Made by a program: the position numbers and the translations under genes. Shown here piece by piece: positions 12,685 through 22,773 of a stretch of DNA of 64,000 nucleotides. Where the stretch lies: assembly GCF_000003815.2 (NCBI RefSeq), contig NW_023365716.1, forward strand, positions 383,237 to 447,236, written 5' to 3'. The stretch comes from Branchiostoma floridae (lineage: Eukaryota; Chordata; Leptocardii; Amphioxiformes; Branchiostomatidae). Numbering within the stretch: the stretch's first letter is position 1; each line of letters begins with the position of its first letter. The notes beneath the pieces are model-generated. The model saw nothing but the letters and a program-made list of their open reading frames with translations. It had not been told where the DNA came from and ran no database searches.

Positions 12685-12860
12685 GTGTGTGGCGTAAGTG
12701 GTAGAGCGTTCGGCTCGGACTCAGAGTCTAGTAGTGCCGAGTTTGATACAAGCCGTACTCCAGACATTGTACCCTTGGGAAAGGCACTTGATACGACATT
12801 CCTTACTTCACCCAGGTGTACAAATAGTTAGCTAGCTACACCCAGGTGTAGCTAGCTGCT
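12685..12860 (+). mobile_element. tRNA-derived SINE
   Basis: The head reads like a tRNA: an A-box-like TGGCGTAAGTGG near 12690 and a decayed B box (GAGTTTGATAC) near 12739. A body with CCCTTGGGAAAGGCACTTG and CACCCAGGTGTA follows. The copy at 48145-48340 has an intact B box. Both sit in homologous flanks, so insertion came before that duplication. It is not a functional tRNA gene. Confidence 0.7.
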
Positions 12861-12878
12861 TAAAACTCCCACTAATTA

Positions 12879-13907
12879 CCTCCATGAAATGTCATGGAGT
12901 TTATATTTTCAGTAGCGTTTGTCTGTCTGTCTCTGTGTGTGTAAACAAGATAACTCAAGAACGGCTGGGTGGATTGGTTTCATACCCGGTGTGTTGGTGG
13001 GGTGTGGTAAAAGCTGGAAATTATTAGATTTTGGGTCCCTAGCGGCTTCCCTTGGTACCGCAGCGCAACTTCTGGCTTTGCTATCTCGTGTTCTGAGCAA
13101 GCTATGGTCACGATTTTTGAGTATTATCTTGTGCTCAGGAATAAGTGACATAAGTTTCGGCCCCCTAGTGGCTAGTTTTGGGATAGCAGGGACATTTTTG
13201 TCAAAAACTTCTGAAGACGATAACTCAAGAAGGGAATAACGGATTTTTTAAAATGATTTTTGGTATGTAGGTACCTTAGACAATGTTGCAAAAAAATTAA
13301 ATACTAATTATGCAAAATATGAGCACATTTGCATAATTAATGAGAATATTCTATCACAGCAGTTTTTTCTATGTATCTCTTGTCCCGGACGTGATATGGT
13401 CTTGGCATTTGGGTGGTAGATAGCTTTCAGTGTCATGGCAAAGTTGGGCAAGTTTCAGCCCCCTAACATTTAATTGGAACTGCAGGGGCGTTTTTGTCAA
13501 GACATTCCGAAGAGGATAACTGCAGAAAGGATTGATGGATTGGCATCATATTAGGCATGCGGGTACCTTAGGCAAAGATGTTCATAATGATAGACATGTT
13601 ATACAAATGATTTAATTTGCATAATTATTGAGAAAATTGTATAATTCCATTGTTTTCAATAACTTTACTTCAATAATTGTAGCACATGTTAATTATGATA
13701 GGTGGAATATAAGCATGTACCAAATATGGTAATGAGGAACTTATTTGTATAATTGATGTAAAATTTGCAAAACCACTTTATGATTAATGATGGGAATTTT
13801 ATACATGTGTACGTTAGTCAATGATGAACAACACCATGCATAAATCATGTTAATGTATGTAATTGCATGGAATTTACAAAAGCTCTAAATATTTCATGGA
13901 GGTATGA
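12879..13907 (+). mobile_element. Non-autonomous DNA transposon, CCTCCATGAAAT family, copy 1
   Basis: The ends are inverted: TACCTCCATGAAAT on the left and ATTTCATGGAGGTA on the right. The left end is itself palindromic (CTCCATGAAATGTCATGGAG). The inside has three spaced copies of a GATAACT(C/G)(A/C)AGAA motif, each followed by a run like GGATTGATGGATT, so it contains old internal duplications. No transposase is encoded. Related copies are at 16203-18091 (inverted) and 53244-53668 (internally deleted). Confidence 0.65.
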
Positions 13908-14874
13908 ATTCGCCGAACTCTAGTTCACAAGTGAATCATGAGCCGCACGAACAGGACGTTGCCTAGCAGAGCTCCCGTAGCGCTGTACACGCCATGTGCA
14001 AGCCGGTGACATCTTAAACTTCGGGGAACAATCAATCAATCAATCAAAGAATTTTAGTAGCGTAGCAGATTAACGTTTTAGGAAACGTATCTTGCCGGCA
14101 TCAAAGGACAGAGTAGTTTCCTATGGTTATAGTGTCACTAATCTAGAAGGTACGTTGCTTTGCCGCCTTCGTGTTATGGAATGTTCTTTGGTGGGCGAGT
14201 GTTTCTCAGAAAAGTTCTGTTGTCTGACTCTTTCGTTCCATTATTTGTTTATTTGTTTGCTCACCCTTCCTAGGGTGTGCAGTTTGTTCTCCAAGAGCTT
14301 ATTCGCGGGTCTTCAAATGTTTTCCGAAGCTCGTTTCATTTTTGTGTGTAATTTGCATTTGAATGTGGATCGCACGTGTTCGGGTGCGCAGGTGAGATTG
14401 ATTCAACTCAGTATCATTTGACTTCGGAGTTAGGTATTCAGACACGGCTGCATCACTGCTAGGCCTGTTGTATTCCTTGTAATCCCGCCAAAGGAGCCTA
14501 ATGGAGCAGAACAACACTTGGCTTGTCACCGCAGGCCTGGAGGAGCACCTGACATTCTTCTCCTGACGACAGTAGTGGTTTAATGTATTACTGACTCCGC
14601 TGTGGGTGAGTTACGACATTTTTTGGAAATTTTGGTGTGTTGTCAAGGTGGCTTAATGTCATGCATACGTAGAGAAGTTTGTACGAAAAGGCACAGAGGT
14701 GAGGGAGAAAATCTAAAGGAGTAGGGAAAGGAATGGAGAACAATAAGGATTTGAAAAAGGGAATGGAGAAGAATAAGGATTGAGAAAAGAAAAAGGAGAA
14801 GAATAAGGATTGGGAGATAATTAAATGAAGGGACAGGCAGGAACTTAATTTAAGGGAATAATGGTACTCTCGGG
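13908..14874. other. Gene-poor DNA
   Basis: No convincing exon. A short CAATCAAT run lies near 14030, and a purine-rich stretch with repeated GGAGAAGAATAAGGATT strings lies near 14730-14810. Confidence 0.5.
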
Positions 14875-15152
14875 AGAAGCAGGTGCCGAGGTCTTCTCAC
14901 CCCAGTCCTTAATCCGCCACCGAGGCAACGCGAGTGAGAATATATTATGGAGTCACCCAAGGAGCTGAGTAGGACCTTCTCAAGTTTCTGTCATGATTGT
15001 ACCTGTGACCGCGACGCCTTTCAGGTAAAGGTGACCCCTGACGCGCTCAGAGTTGTTTGTTACTACTGAAATTAAAGAACCTACAAAAGGGCTCCTAAAT
15101 GTACAAAATAAATGGATGGATGGATGGATGGATGGATGGATGGATGGATGGA
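14875..15152 (+). mobile_element. Truncated LINE 3' end with (GATG)n tail
   Basis: A short open frame (core KELSRTFSSFCHDCTCDRD) runs into TGA and is followed by a (GATG)n tail at 15112-15152. The same kind of C-terminus and a related (GAAT)n tail recur at 18680-19030 and 61300-61560. This suggests the 3' end of one repeat family, probably a LINE. No reverse transcriptase motif survives. Confidence 0.45.
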
Positions 15153-15444
15153 TTGATGCTAGGGATGAATGACCAAAATAGATAAATGTCGTTGTGGTTA
15201 GGGTTGTTGGTTCAGCCCTTGGTCGTACTGAGCTTGAATACGTGGCTGGACTTGATGTTGTGCCCTTGAGAAAGGCACTTAAGTATAAGATGGACTTGTC
15301 CAAGAGTACAGTGTGTAACAGGAGTCCCACCCACTGGATTTGATCACACCACTGGAGAACACAACTACACCATGTAAGTATCAAAGCGCGTATCACATAA
15401 GCGACAAATTAACCTGACGATGATGATTTACAGTCAGTTTGTAT

Positions 15445-15763
15445 ACTCTCCAAGCAGAGGTTGGAGGGAAAAATCGTGACCTTTTTCTTCTTTTATCAAT
15501 TTTTTTTCGACCGGTCTTCCCACCAACCTGTGCTGGGGAACGGAGCCGCTCAAAGCCTATTAACAGCTAATCGCTACCCTATCAAACTCCACTTCCACGT
15601 ATAGCGACTTCACTTGGCGTGTAGGTGTGAATTACGCCCTCCCGACCATGGAAGCCAAATTCCCGATTTCTTGGTTGCGACATGGTCCGGTTGGTGGGAA
15701 GGCCGGTCAAAAAGATTGATGAAAAAAAGGTCATGATTTTCCCAACAACCTCTACCTGGAGAG
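15445..15763. repeat. Long imperfect inverted repeat
   Basis: The left arm 15445-15529 and right arm 15689-15763 are reverse complements with scattered mismatches (CTCTCCAAGCAGAGGTTG against the complement of CAACCTCTACCTGGAGAG, and GACCGGTCTTCCCACCAACC against its counterpart). A further copy of the terminal 20 bp sits at about 15845-15866. It is probably a foldback-type element; no coding sequence. Confidence 0.65.
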
Positions 15764-16012
15764 GAGGTATAACTATAAGATACGACTGTGAAAGACACGA
15801 CACGGCAGCGAGCCGGTAAAAATCAGAACTAACGTTACCAAGCTCCCTCACCTCTGCTTGGAGAATATCAAACATGTACAAGTGACCATCCCTACATAAG
15901 GGTCACCTGGCCATTGTGACCACATTTTTGTGTTCATGTATCAAGACTGGCCAAGAGTCAATCATAGTAACCACCTGTTTTCTATATATATACCATATAC
16001 AAATGTAGTATA

Positions 16013-16125
16013 GTTCGGCCGAGTGGTCTTGTTGGGCAGGTTTGACTGTAGATTTGCTTTATAGAATTGTATCATATAGGTCGGATGAGCGGTCTTCTTA
16101 GACAGGTTTGACTGTAGATTTGCTT
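16013..16125. repeat. Two-copy tandem repeat, about 65 bp
   Basis: A block ending GGTTTGACTGTAGATTTGCTT occurs twice, about 65 bp apart, each preceded by a GAG(T/C)GGTCTT string. Confidence 0.7.
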
Positions 16126-16202
16126 GTGACAGAATTGAGGAGTCCCCTCTTGCGTGTTCGGACCAGGTAGTCTCTTATAGAAATTAGAGTTATGCGACCT
16201 CC

Positions 16203-18091
16203 TACCTCCATGAAATATTGAGTGTTTTTTGTAGATTTTATGTTTGTTGATGATCACTTGTATTTTCTTATTAATTGATTTTCCAGCACAGACATTATGT
16301 AACACGTACCGGGTAAAACCGCAACTGTACTGCTTTGTTGTAATATAAGATACAAGAAATACAATAATGCAATACAAGAAATACAAACGCATCTTCAACA
16401 CAAGCAATAAGACACAAAATGTCCATCAACCAATACCTACATGTCGGTTAGGGGGGCAAGTTGATGCCAGATATATAATAAACCAAGTACATACCAACAC
16501 AACATTAGCGTAACGCCGCGCGGAGCACGAAACATCCAACAGCACAAACGAAGTATAACACACCAGGTCTCCGAAGGCACAAGTAAATAAATACAAAGTT
16601 AATTATCATATTCAAAATTGTCCGGGGTACCGCAAACAGTTGCACTACCATGCCAACTGATGCAGAAAGAAAAGACATCTGTTCAAGGCTAACACTGGTG
16701 AAAAAATAACCTCACTATCTGCCGGGATACCGGATACTGCTCTAAGGAGTCAACTGTTACAGATACCTTAACAGTTGCCATACGACGTCGACATTTTATA
16801 TAAGGAATTACCAAACACATCAAGATAGTAGATATTTAATAAAACCAAGTACATACCAACACAACTTCAGCGCAACGCAAGGCGGAGCACGAAACATTTT
16901 AACAGCACAAACGAAATATAACACCACATGTCCCCAAACGCACAAGTACATAAATACAATTAATTATCATATTCAAAATTGTCCGCCAAACAGTTGCTCT
17001 GCGATGCCAACTGTTCCAGAAAGAAAAGACATCTGTTCAAGGCTATCAGTGGGGAAACAAATAATAACCTCACTATCTGCTTCGAGATAAGCTGATTAAC
17101 AAACAGTGAATGATGCCTGTTCCAAAATATCGCAGATATAGGGGTGATTTCTGATATTATTACATCGATTATGACAACAGATACGGCGAAAAGAAAGGGA
17201 CGTGCATTATTTCACTACTGACTACAGGCGACGTGCCAAACCTCATACACATGTGGCAAACGGCACATAGATATATAGGTGCGAACACTCAACACACAAA
17301 CGGTTGAACAAAATTGTTATAACAAGATCCTAATTAATTATGCAATCAAGTCCAATTTGCATAACATATATGTCAATAACCATTCATGATGTACATCTTT
17401 GTCTAGGCTACCTGTATGCTAAAAGTGATGCCAATCTGTCTTTCCTTTCTGCAGTTAGCCTCTTTGGAATGTCTTGACAAAACGCCCCTAAAGATCTGAT
17501 ATTACATGTTAGGGAGCTGAAACTTGCTCCACTCTGTCATGACGCTGAATGCTATTTACCACCCAGAAGTCATGACCATTTCATGTCCGGGACAAGAGAT
17601 ATATTGAAAAAAACTGTTATGATAAATTAGTCTCATTAATTATGCAAAGGTACTCCTATTTTGCATGATTGTTATTTTATTTTATATAACATTGTCTAAG
17701 AAACCTACATACCAAAATCATGAAAATTCGTTGTTCCCTTCTTTAGTTATCCACTTCATAACTTTTTGACAAAAATGCCCCGGCTATCCAAAAACTAGTC
17801 GCTAGGGGGCCCAAACGTATGTCATTTATTCCTGACCACAAAAGCTATCTAATACTCAAAATTCGTGACCATAACTTCTTCAGAGCACAATATAGCAAAA
17901 CCGGAAGTTGCGCTGCAGTAACAACGAAAGTTGCTAGGAGGCCGAAAATCTAATCAATTCCGGCTTTTATCACACCCCACCAACACACCAAGTATGAAAC
18001 CAATCCATTTAGCCGTTCTTGAGTTATCTTGTACACGGCCAGACAGACGCTACTTTAAAAATATAACCTCCATGACATTTCATGGAGGTAA
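16203..18091 (-). mobile_element. CCTCCATGAAAT-family element, copy 2, inverted and enlarged
   Basis: The ends are TACCTCCATGAAATATT on the left and CATTTCATGGAGGTAA on the right. The portion 17330-18091 is the reverse complement of 12880-13640. The left third instead holds unrelated DNA, including a tandem duplication (16469-17085), so something was inserted into or between element ends. No coding capacity. Confidence 0.55.
16469..17085. repeat. Two-copy tandem repeat, about 360 bp period
   Basis: 16469-16735 and 16827-17085 share long strings such as AACCAAGTACATACCAACAC and GAAAGAAAAGACATCTGTTC, with about 10-15% differences. It lies inside the inverted transposon copy. Confidence 0.75.
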
Positions 18092-18420
18092 CAATTATAA
18101 CTAAAAGCCTTCTTCAGTCAATAATCTCTATAGTCAAATCCTGACATTAGCCCTACAACAACACTTTATTTATTTGTTTATTTATTTATCTATTCAACCA
18201 GGGTGATACAATTCTAATTTATGTATTTTTGATGGCTACTTACATGTCTAAACAGTTAGATAGGTATCCTCCTGTCTTGTAAAAAGTACCAAATAGCTGC
18301 GACGTACCTGTAGCTATAGTATAGTCGTAGGGATCAAGGGTAAGTCACTGAAGTCCTTTAAGCCATAGGGATATCGTTCACTGCCGAATGTCCAGTGAGA
18401 ACAGGCGTCACAACTCCGTC

Positions 18421-18545
18421 TTTCCTTGTACCCAACTAAATCCAGGTCTGCTGACGTCACCTGTGGAAAGTCCCGACCAAAATGGCAGCGGAATGTCCCT
18501 ACTGATCGAACTGGGAAGTTACCATGGGTAGGGCAGGACAAACTT
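18421..18545 (-). other. Conserved open stretch repeated in X1 and twice in X2
   Basis: On the minus strand the frame containing PVRSVGTFRCHFGRDF and TSADLDLVGYK stays open in three copies (here, 60818-60940 and 61074-61195) with no indels between them. Splice sites are not consistently kept; only the third copy has a CAAG|GTAAG donor. It may be a duplicated exon or part of a transposon. The peptide is not recognised. Confidence 0.3.
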
Positions 18546-18679
18546 TACATCTTATAAGTGTTTAAGTCCCACAACAACTACCCAAAATGTACATTTACTG
18601 TGTCTTGCAAGAGGCAGGTACTGTAAAATAAGCAGGTTTAGGAGAGAGAAAACCGTAGTCGAACAAACCGTCGTCTCAC

Positions 18680-19030
18680 CTGGTGAGGACGTGTCACCAC
18701 CAGGTAGCAAAATGGCGCCTGGCCTTATATAGAGATATACGCATGGCCTTATGTCTCACAAGGGATAAAGAGGATTAAGTTAGTTAAGTAAGCAATGAGC
18801 TGGAAAGAGCCTTCTCAAGTTCCCGCCATGACAGTGCAGCCTCTTAGCTCCGTGTTACCCTGACGCTCTCAGACTTGTTTGTGTCATGAAATTGCAGATC
18901 CTAAGGAAGATGAATGAAAGAATGAATGAATAAGTGAGTGAGTGAGTTAATGAATGAATAAATGAATAAATGAATGAATGAATGAATGAATGAACGGACG
19001 AATGGATTAATGAATGAATGAATGAATAGG
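18680..19030 (+). mobile_element. LINE-like 3' end with (GAAT)n tail
   Basis: Homologous to 61300-61560 and, more distantly, to 14875-15152. It shares AGAGCCTTCTCAAGTT and the CTGACGCTCTCAGACTTGTTTG block, followed by GCAGATCCTAAGGAAGATGAA and a degenerate GAAT repeat at 18910-19028. Confidence 0.5.
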
Positions 19031-20470
19031 ACCTGTGCCCTTGGAAATGGCACTTGACACGCATTTTTCCCTCGAGTCATTGAGTACTAGCTTCTCTCCC
19101 CCGACAGTACCGAATGTAGAACCTTAGGTTTGTGTGGTTATATTGATCAATGTCACATACCACAAACGTGTTTTTGTTCTCGTGATGATGACGTCACACG
19201 CTGGAAACTAAGGCGCGTACTTTCCCTGCAGGTAATGGAGCTATTTCTGATCACATTTTCTCAAAGTGTTGCCATTTCCCCAATAGTTTGGGTAACAATC
19301 ATTCAATGTGTAACATCATGATATTTACTATAGTCTGTTAGTTTAACAGTCTTAACATTGTATTGACACATAAGAAGTTATTAATTAGTTATAAATGTTT
19401 CACATTAAAGAATATAATATAATATTTAAGTAGTTCAAGTAATGAATCCGGTGAACCCAGGGCAACGCACTGAGGAAGTACTCCCTATTGTGACTATCCC
19501 ACCAGCTGGAGGGCTGAATTAACCCCCATAAATACATAAACTAATAAAACCCCCAGACTGTCTACATGCTGGAAACAAAGGCAGGGACAGATTAGCATAA
19601 AATACTGGTCAAAAACTCAAATATTTTTCTCTACTGGTTTTCAAAGAAACACTATTAAACCCTACAGAATGATCCAGATGGTCCTGATATTCAACAACAA
19701 CTTTCAAATTTTGGGAAACCAACCTTGTACTCAAATTGAAACTTTCAACTCAGTTCTGTCAACTTTGTATCAAAGTGTCTTTTTTAAAATCAGAATTCTT
19801 AGGGCCTGATGTTACCATCATGGTGATGAAGAGCGGCCCATAGCGATAACTGTAGCAGCATCTCTTCTCCCTAAGTCAGAAACATCAAGCTTAGGCAAGC
19901 TTGACTTAACTGACTCAATAGGCGAAGCAGGGGTTACGAGGATGCTCGGGAAATTCCCTACCCCATTTTGGCCGGATTGGTTTGATCCGCTCACATCGCA
20001 CATGTGGCAGGTTCTTATTTATTGTATCTACAGTAAATGTTCGCAACTTGAAAATGTCATTATAACTGCTTAGGTTTCACATTTGTCTATAAGTATGTCT
20101 GATAATGTGTCACCTATTTGGAAGTCTACCAACAGGGAGCTGGAGTCAATGACTTAGTCATGGCATGCCTGGCGATATGCTTGAGTTACCTGAGTGTGTG
20201 TTTACCTGTCACCTAGGTGTTTGCCTGTCACCTGTGTGTTTAACTGTCTAAGCTAAGTAACAACGACTGCCTTCAGGCTTGTTTTAATCCGTTGCATAGC
20301 AAGGGAACGTGCAGTATTTATCGAGGGGGGTTGGTACACTGACGGTTCTGATGAAAGCAAGGGAACGTGCGGTATTCATCGAGGGAGGGTTGGTACATGG
20401 AGGGTCTGGTAAGAAATACCATAGCCATCCTCCCGTCTCAGAAAAAAAACATAACTGGCATTACGTGACA

Positions 20471-20560
20471 TTGTTTGTTTGTTTGTTTGTTTATTTCGAT
20501 CTCCAATTAGAGTTACAATTATTATCATAACTCTATTCTTCCTGGAGTCGTCCATCAACA
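20471..20560 (-). mobile_element. Short LINE tail inserted in X1 only
   Basis: X2 lacks these about 90 bp between GGCATTACGTGA and the GAGCAGGAACATTGATGAA string that follows. On the minus strand the insert ends AATAAACAAACAAACAAAC, the typical adenosine-rich repeat tail of a truncated LINE. It therefore arrived after the X1/X2 duplication. Confidence 0.6.
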
Positions 20561-21700
20561 TTGAGCAGGAACATTGATGAAATTTCATTTTGTTATACGT
20601 ATTTCCATAACAGCAAGAGTTGGGTGGTTCTTGACAAGTTCACGATTAATGCCATATATTGATTACTTATGATAATGCTGATGATGATGCTTGATTATCC
20701 TCTTCACTACAGCAAATCATGTGTTTGCCTCTTACGTGTAAATACTACGACAACTATTTCGTATCATATTTACAATATAGGTAACCGGGTATGGCATGTA
20801 TTGTGCAGTGCACAGCCATTCTGTCCGTGACTACAGTGTTGTAACCACCACCAAGATTCACAAGTCAAAACTTCCAAAAGATCCACCTTAAATTTACATT
20901 TACAGTTATTTTATTGAAATTGGAACAAAGCAATACAGAGGGCATCTCAATAAGCAATACTGATGTTGGCTGTCATCGAACATGCGTAAATTATACAGTA
21001 GAACATTTACTTGGAATAAAGCAGTAGTACATAAAATAACAATTATCAAAATGTGAATAAGTAAGTATATGCGGAGGCTGTAACAAATCCCCACTCCGGT
21101 GGTCGCTCCCAGAGGTTACCCGAGGACAAAGCTAATGACAAACTTGAACCCCAGCCAAAAACAGCCCGTACCTCTCTCCCGAAAATGACGTTTACTTCCG
21201 TTTGAAACAACAACAACCCTTCAGAGGTCAACGTTCTGTCTGACCGACTCCTCCACTACGCTGCCAGCGCGTCGAGTGTACGGTTTGTTTACGGACTCTT
21301 TACGTTCGATCCAACGGTAACCATCGTTAGTTAGTAGGTGAGCGGTATGTGTATGTAATAAGATTATGTATTGCTAATAACTGTTGGCTACGAAAACTTG
21401 CGATGAAAATGGGATACACACCAGATGCGTGTGCTGATACCAGTGATAGGGGCCGGAGTGGGGATTTCGTACTTCATTCCTTCATGCAGCCTCCGCCTAT
21501 TCTACGAGCAGAGGTTGGGTCTGGACTGTTGTGGCCGGGATTCTCATTCTCCAAACTGAGGGAGGGGGTTATGGTAGAAGCGGCATGTCGGAATTAGTAC
21601 GGCTACTAGTACTACCCCCGACACAACATCTGCTTGAAGAATCGCCTCCACTATGGTACAGATCTATCTAATAATCTCGGCTGGCATTTATGACTCAGCG

Positions 21701-22389
<689 letters not shown>

Positions 22390-22768
22390 GACATGGCGTA
22401 TAGCAACAGAGCCAACCGCTGACTGAGCAGCGATCTCACCACCCTATTGTTTTGCTAGTGACGTGTAATTTGTTTGTTTGTTTGTTTGTTTACAGTGCAG
22501 AGGACGTGACGTACGAACCCAAGGCTAAAACACAAGTGACACTTGAGCCGTCCTCGGACTAATATGTAGTACTCTGTCCGGCCTATTGTATTGCGATTGA
22601 CTTGTAATTTGTTTGTTTTTTTGTTAGTTTAGAGTGCAGAAGACATGGCGTACGAACCGAAGGCTGTCCGCGGACTGGGCTGGGCTATGGTGGCACTGGG
22701 CTCCCTCAGCGTCACGCTAGGGATCGCTGTAATTTGTTTGTTTGTTTGTTTGTTTGTTTAGTGTGCAG
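22390..22768 (+). pseudogene. Three decayed tandem copies of MS4A-like exon 1
   Basis: Blocks at about 22390-22425, 22496-22560 and 22640-22730 repeat the start of exon 1 (GAAGACATGGCGTA and relatives), each preceded by a run of TTTG units and an AG. The first keeps only about 25 bp, the second has lost the ATG (ACGTGACG), and the third keeps 28 codons up to GSLSVTLGIAV before running into the next TTTG tract. Only the fourth copy, at 22774, continues into a full exon. The TTTG runs probably promoted the duplications. Confidence 0.75.
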
Positions 22769-22773
22769 AAGAC

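Larger units (their letters stand above)
18234..21700. repeat. Segmental duplication copy X1
   Basis: Collinear with X2 (60636-64000) from GCTACTTACATGTCTAAACA at the left to TGCTTGAAGAATCGCCTCC at the right. Differences include different sequence at 19440-20130, a LINE tail at 20471-20560, and the lack of the LINE tail found in X2 at 62770-63011. The right part (21180-21345) is GC-richer and well conserved between copies, so it may hold the promoter or first untranslated exon of the downstream MS4A-like gene. That role is inference. Confidence 0.85.

Noticed and set aside
12685-12760. tRNA gene
   Set aside because: The B box is decayed, the sequence cannot fold into a full cloverleaf, and the SINE body follows directly; the copy at 48145 is likewise a SINE head.
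12919-13239. 106-codon plus-strand frame inside the transposon
   Set aside because: Not open in the inverted copy, and made of the element's internal repeats.
18855-19064. Ser-Phe-Ile-His repeat protein
   Set aside because: A translation of the GAAT microsatellite tail of a retroposon.
20906-21094. 62-codon minus-strand frame, also present at 63259-63447
   Set aside because: Both lie in the recent X1/X2 duplication, so similarity alone is no evidence of selection. The peptide is low-complexity hydrophobic, with no splice or start context.
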